NCBI GenBank assembly: GCA_014885115.2
Contig: WKLE02001048.1
Location: 42,745-106,744, forward strand
DNA: 64,000 nt
Source of the DNA: Asterionellopsis glacialis
Lineage: Eukaryota; Bacillariophyta; Plagiogrammaphyceae; Rhaphoneidales; Asterionellopsidaceae
Direction: 5' to 3'
In this document: piece by piece, positions 33,851-45,122 of the stretch
Numbering within the stretch: position 1 is the first letter of the stretch
Layout of the letters: the number at the start of each line of letters is the position of its first letter
The notes under the pieces: generated by a model
Told to the model about the DNA's origin: nothing
Databases searched by the model: none
The model's input: only the letters and a program-made list of their open reading frames with translations
Position numbers and translations under genes: made by a program

Positions 33851-35467
33851 ATGAACTCTACTACGGCAGCTGGTGAAAGCTCTGGTCAAAAAAAAAATTA
33901 TGCAAAGAAAAGTGGAGTTGTGAGGTCACATTCAGATCAGAAACGACAGAAAAATCATTGGACTCAAAGAGTAAGAATATTAAATGAGCAAGCATTTCGT
34001 GTACGGATGCTGCAATCGTATGAGACTCATTATGCGTTTGTGTCAGTAGTAGTATTTTTTGTATCTATCTCATTCCTAACACGTGGTTGTTTGTTCTTGA
34101 ATAGGAAGATGCAGTATTAAAAGAACTTGTTCAGAAATCAGATTCATCCAAAAAGAGGAGGCAATGGTCGACTATTGCCAATCATATTGAAGGGAGGACT
34201 GGGAAACAGTGTCGCGAACGTTGGCAAAACCACCTACGACCTGACCTGAAAAAAGGTGTGTGGTCCAAGGAGGAAGATGCCACGATATTGAAACTTCAAA
34301 GGAATATTGGTAATCAGTAAGTTTTGGTGATATCATTTGACCTTCCCTTGATATTGTTCACATGTTTTTTCTCTTAATTTTAGTATATTGATTTTTACAA
34401 ATTAAATATGTCTTACTAGGTGGACAAAAATTGCCTGCTATCTCCCTGGGAGGACAGACAATGATGTAAAAAATCGATGGTATGCGAGAATACGCAGAAA
34501 GAAGGAATCTCATTCTGATGTATTCACTGTCATAGAACCTGTGTTGAAGGCAAAAGTTTCTGCCACGTTAAAGGCCAAAGCATGCCGGACGGGTACCACT
34601 AGATGTGTCAAAAAACAGAACACTAAGCCAAAGATTATCAAAAGGCGTCAACAAAGTAAGAAGAAGGCTTCAAATCAAATAAAAAAAGTGAATATACGCC
34701 CCACAACGTCTGGGATGAAGCTTCCCCATTCCGGTAGCGATTCTGCTCAGCGTTTCAAAACGGAAACATCGGATTCCTGCCCAATCGTGGACATCCTGAC
34801 TCATGAAAAGGTATTTCCAGTGTCTTCCTTTGTAGGTGGGGGTGTAAAATTTGATGTACCTGATACCACTCCTCATCTCCTAATCAAGAGTGAAGCGAAC
34901 GGTCCTGAAACTTTTGTCTCTTCTTTTGTAGATAGGGGTATGAAATTTGATGTACCTGGTACCACTCCTCAGCTCCTAATCAAGAATGAAGCGGACGGTC
35001 CTGAAACTTTTGTCTCTTCTTTTGTAGTTGGGGGTGTGAAATTTGATGCACCTGACACCACGCCTCAGCTCCTAATCAAGAATGAAGTGAACGGTCCTGA
35101 AACTTCTGACATGTATAATCGAAATGATTTCACTGCTGAAGACGGTGCAACACTTGGCGAAAAAGCGAATCAAAACCAAATGAACACAAAGCTAGAAAAT
35201 TTGGAAGTTGAGTTTGACGATCGATTGAAGCTTGTGCCAGAAGTCTGTTGCACTCCTGGTGGGCCTCGAGATACTTCAACGATAAATTGGATAGTCAATG
35301 GCTCCTTTTCAGCCAGTACAATAGGGAATTTAGAGCCGTATACTCCACTCGACCTTTCTGATCCTCAAAATATTTCGTTCGACTTCTCCATCAACACGAA
35401 ATCAAGTATTGGGTCGGCGACGTCGCTTCCACATAAATTTCCTTTTGACAAAGTTTACGAAGTGTGA
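33851..35467 (+). CDS. Two-repeat MYB protein with internal 32-residue repeats
   Basis: Three exons (33851..33970, 34105..34316, 34420..35467) giving 459 residues. The two MYB repeats are assembled only after splicing: HWTQR joins EDAVLKELVQKS, then RQWSTIANHI and GRTGKQCRERWQNHLRPDLKK form repeat 1, and VWSKEEDATILKLQ, QWTKIACYLPGRTDNDVKNRW repeat 2. Recognition-helix sequences GKQCRERW and DNDVKNRW are those of R2R3 MYB proteins that bind AAC-type sites. After a basic region, three tandem 32-residue copies follow (34820-35107), each with SSFV...(K)FD.P.TTP.LLIK.E..GPET. The remaining tail is disordered. A nuclear transcription regulator is likely; the targets are unknown. It converges on the COQ8-like gene, 129 bp apart. 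Confidence 0.9.
34820..35107 (+). repeat. Three in-frame 96-bp tandem repeats inside the MYB gene
   Basis: Units start at 34820, 34916 and 35012, each coding 32 residues. Copies two and three are closest to each other. Every unit contains a pyrimidine-rich stretch ending in TTTGTAG, which looks like a splice acceptor, although reading through keeps the frame. Confidence 0.92.
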
Positions 35468-35596
35468 TCGAATTATGTTTGCTTCGCCAGAGAAATCGTA
35501 AGCAAGAGGTGCGAGATTTGGCCAAGAAAGAGTGGGGAGAACTCTGTAGGAGCATCAATGTATTGGGTTTGGGCTTTTTTAGCATAAGATTTAATG

Positions 35597-37576
35597 TTAT
35601 GAATTAGCTTTTTCTAATCGTGTCACCGGCGGCGCCATGCCATCCTCGAACGTGTGATTTGTCACAACTTCCTCAAGCAAGCTGCGGCAGTTGATGACTG
35701 CTCCTAGTTTGATGCAAAGCATGTAGGCACCAGCAAGCTTTCTATGTAGGGTATAGACCTCTTCTGGTGGGGGCGTCAACCGATGTTGCAAAAAAGCGGA
35801 GCTGTGTTGAGAAAGGCGCGTGCTGATACTGGACCCACGGAAGTCGAATGCACCGTCGGTCTGGAAAGGTTCTCCAACAGTGAAACCACTCATTTTGTGA
35901 GCTTCAAGCATTATATCGTTTTCTTCCCCTGTCAAAAAACCCATCTTATGAGATTGGTCCATAATAGTATTGCCGTCTTTATTTGCAGCAGCCCATACGA
36001 TTCTAAGATATCCGTCTACAAATGACTTTGAGTACTCACGTGCAGCACCAAAATCGATCAGGTGAGTTGTTCCAGTTCCAATATCGTACAAAAAGTTTCC
36101 CCAATTAGGATCAGTTTGCTGGATTGTAAATAAAAAGCGAAGCAAGATATTGAATGGTGTGAGTAAACTTTCGGGTGTGATTGTAATCCGTGAGTAGGAA
36201 CATGGCTTGTTTTTCTTTTGTCAAGGACATACCATGAATCGCCAAACAAACAATTCCAATATTGTTAAGCGCATAATACTGCGCCCGATTCTATTGCGCT
36301 CCTCTTGATCCAAATTAGACACTTTGTCGATTGTCCCTCCAGGGGCGAATTCGCTCGTCAAAATATGAGATGTTGTCAACTCCTCAATAACATCTGGAAC
36401 AGAAAATCGTTCTTGACTTAAAATAGGGTCCGATTCCACTAAATGTTTGAATTTCCGCTGGTTTTCCATTTCATTCATATAATCACATTCAACTTTCAAT
36501 TCATTTCTTCCTACACGGATGACTTCTTCGATAAACAGTCCAGGTGGGGCAAGGCCTGTCATGGTGACCAGCATTGAAAGATTATTTAAATCTGATTCAA
36601 TCGAATCGGCAACACCTGGATACTGAACTTTCATAACTACTCTTTTTGTTGTATCCCCATTTGCTACAGTAGCGCGATGAACCTGACCAATAGAAGCAGC
36701 TGCGAATGGAACCTCATCAAAACTGTGCAACAGTTCCCTCCATTGAGATCCTAGTTGAGTCTCGATCTGCGTCAAAAGCTGGTGCTTTGGCATTGCGTCG
36801 GCACCTTGACGTACTTGCTTCAAAGCTCTCGAAAGAGCAGGAGGCAGCAATGATTCGTCCTGGATACTAAGCATTTGGCCTAGCTTCAATGCAGCACCTC
36901 TCATGCGGCAAAGTGATTCAGCCAATCTGTCTGCATTGGCATCAGTGGCTACCACAGATTGAGAAGACGAGCCTTCTGACGACGCACTACCCACAAGTCT
37001 CGAAGCCATCCCAGCAACAGTTCCGGCAGCTAATCCAACACCAAGAGATGCAAAACCGAATGCTCGGCTCAACCTTGTGGCAGGAACAGGTCGTCCCTCT
37101 TTAAGTCGTTCATATCTCTCGTTCTCTTCTTCCTTATGGCTACTAGTAGCATCCTCAAGTATGCTTGTTTCTTTATTACCAGCATTAATCTCGATATTTC
37201 TGATTTCAGTTTTTGACTTCTTTTGGTTTTCTTCTTCGTTCTCTAACATGGTTTTATTCGTTTCCTGAATATTGTGGAGGATGCTTGTTGTTGCCTCCAT
37301 CTTTGCACTACCTGTTGCCAAGTCATTCTGTGAAACAATGGGTACCTCCATCGGAGGTTTTTCAACAGATTCACCATACCAGTCACGCCCATTAGGTATC
37401 TTCTGCACCATGTCAGTTGCTGCTGCTGCAGTCCTTGCATTGGCTGCGAGATCTACACCATGCTGAGCGGCACGTGCAGCAAAAGCGTTCGCCTCTTTCG
37501 CCGATTGAGATGCAGCTGCAGATGCTACAAGACGCAATCCTGAAGCAACGCGCACCCAACCTGCAGACGATGACAT
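35597..37576 (-). CDS. COQ8/ADCK (ABC1/UbiB family) atypical kinase
   Basis: Two exons (36233..37576 and 35597..36118) joined across a 114-bp intron, giving 621 residues. The UbiB signature KxGQ is present in RMRGAALKLGQMLSIQDE (about residue 224), followed by the Ala-rich nucleotide loop AAASIGQVHRA, VVMKVQYPG with the P-loop-side Lys, and, across the splice, FMQTDPNWGNF and LIDFGAAREY (the DFG equivalent). These are the marks of COQ8 proteins, which support coenzyme Q biosynthesis as an ATPase in the mitochondrial inner membrane. The Ala- and Arg-rich N-terminus fits a transit peptide. A Gly- and Ala-rich segment (FASLGVGLAAGTVAGMA) before KxGQ could be the COQ8 transmembrane stretch. Identification is strong; COQ8 versus a plastid paralogue is decided by the QTDPNWGNF style. 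Confidence 0.93.
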
Positions 37577-38096
37577 TGTTACGGGGTAAAAATTATTGTA
37601 ATGGTGCCTCCACCCGTTGAGACTTAGTCAATGATCCAAGGGAGCTTCAAGGTCAAGAGATGTATGCAACGACCGACCGGTTGGTAGGGGTCTGAAATGT
37701 TTTTGTTGGGCCTTTCCTTTGGGTAGAGCGAAGAATTTTAAAAATGTTGGGCTCTCTCTCAAGAAGAGAGAAAGTAATGAGTCAGATGTGTTCAAAACAT
37801 GAACTAGACGAGGGTTAGAAATATGTACCAAGGACCTGCTTTTACGACCTTGAGGGCTGAAGCCAAACTGGGACTAAAGGATTGAAAGACTCTAGAGAGA
37901 GGACTTAAAAAGAGTCGTCCTCCCAGGACGACCTAGGTCCTAGTCTTATTCCTATAAAAGTATCCCTCTGCAAACTGAGAACCAACGATTATCTTGGGAT
38001 TAGCAGGAATCCATCATATTTTTTCAATCATCTCATCGTTATTGTTGTCTTGAGGTGATTCTGTTTTCGTTTATTTTAAAGTAGTCTAGTCTAGCA
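37577..38096. other. Intergenic region with a short inverted repeat
   Basis: 520 bp between two minus-strand genes. It contains TCTAGAGAGAGGAC at 37890-37903 and a perfect 8-bp stem with a 3-base loop at 37914-37932 (GTCGTCCT-CCC-AGGACGAC). It is the 5' flank of the COQ8-like gene. Confidence 0.6.
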
Positions 38097-40184
38097 TTAC
38101 AAAATGGGAATCACACTTTCCTTATCGTCGATGTCCACAGCCGACTCCTTTTCCGCCACGCCATCCAAAGTCTCTTGACTTTGTTCCTCTTTCATTTCTG
38201 TAAGATCCAGAATGAAATCCAAAATATCAGTATTCCCGAAATAGGTTGAATGAGCTGTGACAGCGGATAAGTATTCATTGTCAATAACCCCTGGCTGTAG
38301 TTGGAAGTCAACCCTATCACTTTTTCCACCAAGTGCGAATTTAACTTCTTTGGGACGAACAAGAGTAGGTTTTGGTTTCTTCTTGGGGCTATCATCGCCG
38401 TCCACTTTTTCAGTGGCGAGGGATGCGACCGCCTGCTCAGTAACTTGCGTGAAAAAAGTATTTAGGCCAGAATTTTTGTCGAATAGAGATTTCCTAATCC
38501 CATCACCAATCTGCATTGCCTTCACATGAAGTCGCACCCCCTTGCCTTGTTTCACCAGATACACAGGTGGTGGGAAATCTGATTCGTTTGCATCCTGAGG
38601 CAGCAAGAGAGGCTCTATCCGATATGCTACAGGGTCACTCGGGTGGAATATATTGTATATTGATCCCGACGGAAGATTGAAAGGTGACCCGAAAGGTTCT
38701 TCCATTTCTTGCATTTCCTCGCCGTCTGATGCTTTTTCTGCGGCTTCGTTCAACTTTTGCTCAGCTTCTTCCACAGCCCTTGTACGCATCTCGTCAAAAA
38801 CAGCGTGAGCACCTCGCAATGTTAGGAAAAGTCCAATAGGAGATCCAAGAAAGATAGAAAATTCTGGAACAAAAGGAATAGATTTCGTGAATGGTTTAGG
38901 AAGAGATGGTCCCCAGTATCCATTCTTTGCTTCGTTTGCATGCTCATCTGCTGTTGCGTATGCTTGGTAGCCTGTCGCAGGTGTTGTGCTATTACTGACA
39001 CTAACCCCACAAAAGTCAAAAGGAAACAGTGGATTTGTGCCGTCGCCTCCTGATGGTGGCTTTCTTTCATTACTTTTGTCATTTTGTTTCAAAATTGATA
39101 AAATATCCCAAACAATAACAGAACCTAGTGAATGTCCGACGAGAGAAAACTTGCCTCCGTTGCTAACAAAATCAGGGTGGACTTGTTGAAAACCGTGGTA
39201 CAAGTCATTGATCTGCGTTGTGACGCAATCAAGTACCGACTCACAAAAGGCTGGTGTAAGGTACATGAGAACGTCAAAGACAACATCGTTGGCGATTGCT
39301 CGAAGGGCTGGTATTGTTTGTAGCGTCGTGGCTTGGAGAGATCTCATGAGTGCATTCGAGGAGGAGTGTATCCTATCATACCACTCGATCGGTAGGAATT
39401 CGATTCTATTGGGAGGTTCCGGTTCCTTTTCTTCTTTCTTTTTAGCAGCTTGGCATCGTTTCTTCCAGTCTCCCACCAACTTTTTGTGAATTGTAGCTCG
39501 AACCCGATTCATTTCTTGAGCAAGACTGAAACCTTTGAATTCCTCTTTTGTCCACATGGCTTCTCCAACTCCATGTATAGCAAAGATTACATGTTTGACG
39601 GGTCCCAATGCCATTTCCTCTTCTTCTCCTTCCACAACATATTCGCCCCAACCCCTTTGTAGATCAAACGATGTTCCAAACCAACCCTTCACTGGCTTTT
39701 TCACCATCTTTAAAACACCAGCACTATTCCTTGACACCACAGCACCAAATTCTGAATCGTCTTGCAAAACATATTTTTCTTTCAAAACTTTATCAATCCC
39801 CTCTCCGAGAGATCTTGATGCATTAAGAGCACGTTGGTATAAGTCTTCGATCAGCTGGCTGTCCAATTCAGAAATGGGGTGTAGAACATGTTCTTTAGAT
39901 GATTTTTCTTCCCGAGTGAACCATGTGGCAGAGGTAAGTTGTCGCAATGGACCATTGAAAAAATTGTATCGGATTACACCATTCACAGGATCAGCAGTTG
40001 ACCGTCCACCATCGATGTAAACGGATTCTCCTACCGTGGGCAAGATTGAATTTTCCTTCCTTTCATTCAGAGCACGACAATCAGCTTTTCGAAGAGGTTT
40101 CCATTCATCGGTATCTTTTTCTCGTTCCAACCAAATTAATTCTGGCTTGGCACTAGCGTCCTCAATGCAATCCCAATTCGGCAT
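38097..40184 (-). CDS. DDHD-domain phospholipase (PA-preferring phospholipase A1 type)
   Basis: An uninterrupted protein of 695 residues. The ATG at 40184 (MPNWDCIED) is preferred; an upstream in-frame start at 40292 would add 36 residues. HVIFAIHGVGEAMW begins the lipase part, and the nucleophile elbow LVGHSLGSVIVWDIL (GxSxG, Ser about residue 352) is intact. The block PFTKSIPFVPEFSIFLGSPIGL is followed by IYNIFHPSDPVAYRIEPLL, which corresponds to the DDHD domain core that includes metal-coordinating Asp and His residues, and a final His-rich NEYLSAVTAHSTYFGNTDIL. The family (DDHD1, DDHD2, SEC23IP) cleaves phosphatidic acid or other phospholipids and links to ER-Golgi trafficking. The N-terminal YNFFNGPLRQLTSATWF region resembles a WWE-like module, which is less certain. 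Confidence 0.88.
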   Translation of the reverse strand: MPNWDCIEDASAKPELIWLEREKDTDEWKPLRKADCRALNERKENSILPTVGESVYIDGGRSTADPVNGVIRYNFFNGPLRQLTSATWFTREEKSSKEHVLHPISELDSQLIEDLYQRALNASRSLGEGIDKVLKEKYVLQDDSEFGAVVSRNSAGVLKMVKKPVKGWFGTSFDLQRGWGEYVVEGEEEEMALGPVKHVIFAIHGVGEAMWTKEEFKGFSLAQEMNRVRATIHKKLVGDWKKRCQAAKKKEEKEPEPPNRIEFLPIEWYDRIHSSSNALMRSLQATTLQTIPALRAIANDVVFDVLMYLTPAFCESVLDCVTTQINDLYHGFQQVHPDFVSNGGKFSLVGHSLGSVIVWDILSILKQNDKSNERKPPSGGDGTNPLFPFDFCGVSVSNSTTPATGYQAYATADEHANEAKNGYWGPSLPKPFTKSIPFVPEFSIFLGSPIGLFLTLRGAHAVFDEMRTRAVEEAEQKLNEAAEKASDGEEMQEMEEPFGSPFNLPSGSIYNIFHPSDPVAYRIEPLLLPQDANESDFPPPVYLVKQGKGVRLHVKAMQIGDGIRKSLFDKNSGLNTFFTQVTEQAVASLATEKVDGDDSPKKKPKPTLVRPKEVKFALGGKSDRVDFQLQPGVIDNEYLSAVTAHSTYFGNTDILDFILDLTEMKEEQSQETLDGVAEKESAVDIDDKESVIPIL

Positions 40185-42006
40185 TTTTGTTAATTTTTCA
40201 AACTGAATCGGTGTTCGGGTGTTGTACAAAAGTGGGAATAAAGAAGAACTCTCTCTAGAGAGCTTCAGAAGTAGATGTAAAGAGAGGTACAACTCAAACT
40301 GTCGTTCGGTGGTCGTGTTTCGATTGGCAGGTGGCAGCGCAGGGTGAAGGACACGAGTGTTTTAAAACACAGTGCAATGTGGTATACCTACTAGAACTAA
40401 GCTTTATTTAATGTTTCGATCAATTTTGGTGTTTCTTTTAATTGTAATTTATCTAATACATTTCCATTATCTCCTAAAATTGGTTAAAAATACTTTTTTC
40501 TTTTAGAAAATATTTGAGTATGCATAGAAAAAGCGAAGCTTCTCGGTCTCACTCCGCTTTGTAGGTTCTACAGTAGGATTCTACTGGAAAAGGAAGGGTC
40601 CTAAAGGTCCTACATACAGCTTCCAAACAGGAATTTACTACATCCTGGTAGAATACGATACTTTTCGCAACATCCCTCCCTGAGCGATATGAGAATCAAC
40701 AGTGCGCCGCCGGACCGCCGCTCTTGCCCAGCACATGTCGAAGTGTAGATCCTAGGAATCATCATAGGACCCATTATGGGATCCATCATGGGATCCATGA
40801 TAGGACTTATTGTAAGTTTTTCAACATTTGTAGACTGTAAAACTTAGTGCTGATAATTTCCTCCGCTTAATGAAACCAAATCAATAGGTCACTATGCATG
40901 CACCATGCACGTTCTCTCCATATGGTGCATAATACTACAGTGTTGTCGCCGTGCTACTAACCGCGGTAGTGCCGGCCTCAAGGCAATCTCCATAATGTTG
41001 ATGCCAATTAATAGCAACTGCAGGTCACTAAGAACAAGAACCTTGTTCAGGAATGAGCCGATCTAGAAATGGTGCTGCACTGTCACGAGAACAACACGGC
41101 ACTACAACAGAAACAATCTACTGTACCTATTTTATTTTGCAAGAACATTGTTTCTCCTCAGGTTGCCATATCAAAAAAAGGAGAATGTTGCCTCAAATGT
41201 CAATTTGTGTGTGTAAAGTGGCTGAAATTGAAATTTTATGACAAAATTGAAGTAGAAAATATGTCTTTCTCGTCATTTGTTCCTGATTCCTGATATGTCT
41301 ACTTTTTGAATTCAAAAGTTGTGCCGCTTGTGGCTTGCTGGCTGAGACAATATCACGGTCAGTTTTGGAAGAGGGAGTGCAATTGGGAAAGTTTCTTGGG
41401 ACTTTGTCATCAGACCGGTAAGCTTAATTCGACCATTTGATTGGGTCGTCGAATCACTTTGGAATTACATTATCATCTCTCTTACCTGCTACAATACTTC
41501 TGAGCCATTCCTTGATAATGTGTTCCTGTTTTTATTCACTTTGGAATGAGTGGCGTGGTATCATTGCAGTTTACCAAAGAATTTTTAACGAGGCCTTAGA
41601 TCTTCAATTGTTTAGTTGCATTTAAAAACTTGAAAACGGGGTAACAACAGAAAGACAATATAATTTAAAAAAATAGAAAAACATCGACAATCAATACCTT
41701 ATAGATACAAAACGTGACTACCAGTTTATTGTAGCATGACTAGTCTAGTTCCCTGGCCCTACAAAAGAATAAATCCAAAAACATCTCGACATCACTCAAC
41801 AAAAATGACTTCACTAAATACCGGTACGACTCTCACATCCACGATTCGTAAAAAAAATAAAAGGTCTAATAAACGTCCAATCAATGTCCGATATATGTCC
41901 TAAGTGTGTCAGAAAAACTTAATTAGGCTTCTCATTTACTTTCGGAACAGTTCTCCATTGATCTAGAGGCATGGTTTAATAGCTTGTTTTTTTTTTCCAT
42001 AAAAAT

Positions 42007-42085
42007 ATTAGGAGTAGTAATCTGGTTTATTAGGAGTAGTAATCTGGGAATACCGTTTTTATCTCCTGGGAGTACCGTTTTTGCT
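42007..42085. repeat. Short tandem duplications
   Basis: ATTAGGAGTAGTAATCTGG occurs at 42007 and again at 42029. It is followed by two copies of a TACCGTTTTT unit with CTGGGAGTACCG between them. Confidence 0.8.
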
Positions 42086-42539
42086 GTTACCATCTAACTT
42101 CAAGGACCACCGGTATTCCCAAGTGTGTACCTAAAGCCCCGTGTTGTTCTGGCAGACAGCATAAATATATGAAAACTCCGAAAGTGGTTTCTTTGGAAGC
42201 CCCGCCACGAAAGAAACGACTGAAAACTGCACAGCCAAGAATCATTTAATGGTCATACGGTTGACGTACAGAGCTTTTTCAGTAGATAAATGAAAGGCGT
42301 CGTACCCGGTCGTAGACTAGGACTACCTGGTACACACCTTGGTTTGTACACTTCCAAAGTCTGATATCCCATTTCTTACCAGTCACAAGTACCCACTGTA
42401 AGAGCAGATATTTATTGAAAAGTATCCGAATACCTAAGGACCTATCAATCTAGGTATATTTGTAATATCAGTCAGAAAGTATAGAACAAAATAAAATAGA
42501 TGCAGTTGCTGGTCGTTTTTCGTTTCTTCTGTAGGGTAG

Positions 42540-42985
42540 AGTACCTGGTACCGTAATAGTCTAAGGTACTCCGACGAGCATCCATATCGTACCAGGACGT
42601 GGTGTAATGTCTGTACCTGTAACTTCCTACTGTACCTGGAATTCGTATCATGTACTGAAATAGTACTACTACCTGGCATGATTACAAGAAGCAGGGATCA
42701 AGTTATTTCTTTATTTTTAATTAATGAGGTCTTAGCACTTTTGGACATCACGACAGAAGATGCTTAGCTGGTAAAGTTCTTTCATATATTATATTATATG
42801 TACCCGGTAATTCTAGTCGTGCCGCCTTCCAAGGTCGGGATTACGAGATTACCTACCTGTACATAATATAAATATCGGTTCTGTTATATAAAAACGTACA
42901 ATTAGTAGCTACTACGTCACACCAGCCAGGTAGGTAGCCATAACAAACCATTTAGTGTACCAGGTACCTGTACGCTTGTTCAAGG
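42540..42985. repeat. Cluster of GGTACC/ACCTGGTAC elements
   Basis: Copies include GAGTACCTGGTACCG near 42540, CTGTACCTGTAAC near 42614, TGTACCCGGTAAT near 42799 and GTACCAGGTACCTGTAC near 42956, separated by AT-rich sequence. Confidence 0.7.
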
Positions 42986-43366
42986 TACATTTTATGTGAT
43001 ATAAAGCACTACTCTGATAGCAAAAGTACGAACACAGTACTTTTCTCTGTACATGATAAAACATTTTTTTAATTAATATAGTCATTCTCTTTTCCACGAC
43101 TAGATTGATCCAATAATTCTTGCTGTTCAATTAAAAAGATGAATAACGATAAGACACGCAAGAGATTTTTGTAATCAGACATTTATGCCCAGAGAGTATG
43201 ACCAACGGTTCGCGATCGGTTGTGGGAGGTTTGGTCAAGGTCCGTTCAAGATGATGTGAAAACACGATTAATGACTATATGAAGTTTCTCCGACGGATGT
43301 TCGGTATTGTATTTATGTAGGCTGATACGTCAGGGATAGGCTGTTCTGAAATAGTTCTTCAAGTTG

Positions 43367-43383
43367 CCCCCCGCCCCCCGCCC
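43367..43383 (-). promoter_or_regulatory. C-rich tract with G-quadruplex potential on the minus strand
   Basis: The plus strand reads six C, G, six C, G, three C, so the opposite strand has G runs sufficient for a quadruplex. It lies about 200 bp upstream of the DUF6824 gene start. A regulatory role is inference only. Confidence 0.4.
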
Positions 43384-43577
43384 ATGCAGTTGTTGGCTGT
43401 TTGGGTTTTTTTTGGGATCGCGATTTTTCACCCAAGAGCGCTACAGCCAAATCCTTCATAAAACACACACACAAATCAGTTGACACACAATCGATCAAGC
43501 TATCTCCTTTGCTTCCGATTAATAATTGAGTACCGGCATAAACCTAACTAACACTGCAAAGTAACTTCACGACCACA

Positions 43578-44552
43578 ATGGATACCTTGAATTTGAATGA
43601 ATTGCAAACGTTGATTGCACGTCAACAGCATATGTTACGTGAGAACGAAGCACTTCTTTCTCGCGCACGCAACCAGCAATCTTCTGGCAATGACTCCTCC
43701 ATGTTTCAATCAAACAACCTCAACATGCTGAGACAATCACAGACTGCACAGCAACCGCAGAACCTCCAAGATCAACGATCTTCATTAATGGACGTCTTCA
43801 ATACCCAGATAGACGCCGAGCCTAAGAGAATTCGCGAGTCATACGAAATGGAATTTCCGTCCGAGAAGCGTCAACGCATGGAGACCGAACCATTGGACCA
43901 CCAACATGAAGAGCAAGAACAACATCAACAGCAGCTTGAATCTGTTGAAGAACTTCTCAGCAAGAGTCCTGAAACAGAACCAGCCCCCGTCGGTCCATCT
44001 GACAAGGGACTTGCCTTCTTCAATGACAATGATGTACTCTCAGGACGTGGTGGTGGAACCAATGTTCACCCCGGAAACCGCACCTTCCGTGACTTGATCA
44101 ACCTTCATCGCAGAAGTTACCTCAAAGCACGTAAGAATGACAAACCTGCCATTTCTCGTGCTATTGTCCGTGTCATTCGTGAACAGAATGGACGATTCCT
44201 CAAGCGTGATGAAAAGACCAGCCTATGGTTCGAGATTGGTGACGATGCCGCACGGGAAAAGACAAGTCAGGCACTCCGACAAAGAGCTCCTGAAATGCGA
44301 AAGATTCTTTTCGAATCTGAACGCGAACAAGCCAGGCAACAAGTTGAAGAAATGCAAAAGAATCAACAAATGTTCTACTCTGGAACTGGTTCTATGCCTC
44401 AAATGAATTTAGGGTCATATGTTCCCATGACTAATGTGCCTAACAAAAACTCCTTTGGTGAAACAAACGATTTCGACCAAATGAGGCAGAACCTCATGAC
44501 TGCTGCCCTATTAGGTGGCGGAATCAATAGGATCACACCACATGGAGCTTAA
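43578..44552 (+). CDS. DUF6824-domain protein with glutamine-rich coiled-coil N-terminus
   Basis: A single-exon protein of 324 residues. The conserved core begins NDVLSGRGGGTNVHPGNRTF and continues RDLINLHRRSYLKARKNDKP, AISRAIVRVIREQNGRFLKR, SLWFEIGDDAAREKTSQALR and QRAPEMRK. This is the diatom-abundant DUF6824 module. Its compact basic and aromatic character and the family's frequent Gln-rich flanks suggest DNA binding or transcription, but no function has been shown to my knowledge. The N-terminus (residues 1-130) contains ELQTLIARQQHMLRENEALL, a probable coiled coil, and many Gln and His residues. Codon use favours C-ending codons more than its neighbours do, which may indicate high expression. 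It converges on a disordered hypothetical gene. Confidence 0.88.
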   Translation: MDTLNLNELQTLIARQQHMLRENEALLSRARNQQSSGNDSSMFQSNNLNMLRQSQTAQQPQNLQDQRSSLMDVFNTQIDAEPKRIRESYEMEFPSEKRQRMETEPLDHQHEEQEQHQQQLESVEELLSKSPETEPAPVGPSDKGLAFFNDNDVLSGRGGGTNVHPGNRTFRDLINLHRRSYLKARKNDKPAISRAIVRVIREQNGRFLKRDEKTSLWFEIGDDAAREKTSQALRQRAPEMRKILFESEREQARQQVEEMQKNQQMFYSGTGSMPQMNLGSYVPMTNVPNKNSFGETNDFDQMRQNLMTAALLGGGINRITPHGA

Positions 44553-45122
44553 AAAAAGGGAGTGCCCGAGAAAATCATAAAGATTGGGATAGCTTTTGTT
44601 TTTAATAAATATAAAATAAATTTCTGTGAAACTAAGAAAGTAAAACTCAATATGATAGACTGTTTGCGATTTCTTGTTTTGATTACCATTATGAGTGCAA
44701 GCAAAGTTTTTCTTTGTAAATCCAAGGAAGGCAAACGGGAATGACGGGGTGTCTTTTCTGAGTACAGCAATCGCTAATGAAAGAACGAAAGGTTGTATCC
44801 TAGGAAAATTGGATCATCACACGAAACGTTTTAGATCGTACTATTTTTTATTTTACCTTTATTAGAATTACTAATCCATAGATTCAACACGGCAATAAAA
44901 GGTATTCACTATAAATACTAGGACCAGATTGTCATCAAGACAATGATAGGGTCACGCCATAAAGTAGTTTGCAACAACATTCATGAAACCTCATACAATA
45001 ACTGGTGTTGGCGCAGTTCCATACTGGACCAACTGGTATCGTAGTTTCCAGATTAAGTTTTTTGGTAATATATAGGTGAGAGGCTAGACTTGTCAGAGAT
45101 CTATACCCTTCAGAAAATCAAT
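44553..45122. other. Convergent 3' intergenic region
   Basis: 570 bp between the stops of the DUF6824 gene and the hypothetical gene. It is AT-rich, with AATAAA-like strings near 44602. No gene is supported. Confidence 0.55.

Larger units (their letters stand above)
40185..43577. other. Long divergent intergenic region, repeat-rich
   Basis: The largest gene-free stretch, between the DDHD and DUF6824 start codons. It holds short tandem copies of a CAT(C/T)ATGGGATC type at 40756-40805, a hairpin (stem TGCACCAT/ATGGTGCA) at 40899-40929, a 22-bp tandem duplication at 42007-42047, GGTACC-type elements between 42320 and 42980, and a C-rich tract at 43367-43383. No coding frame is supported. Confidence 0.6.
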
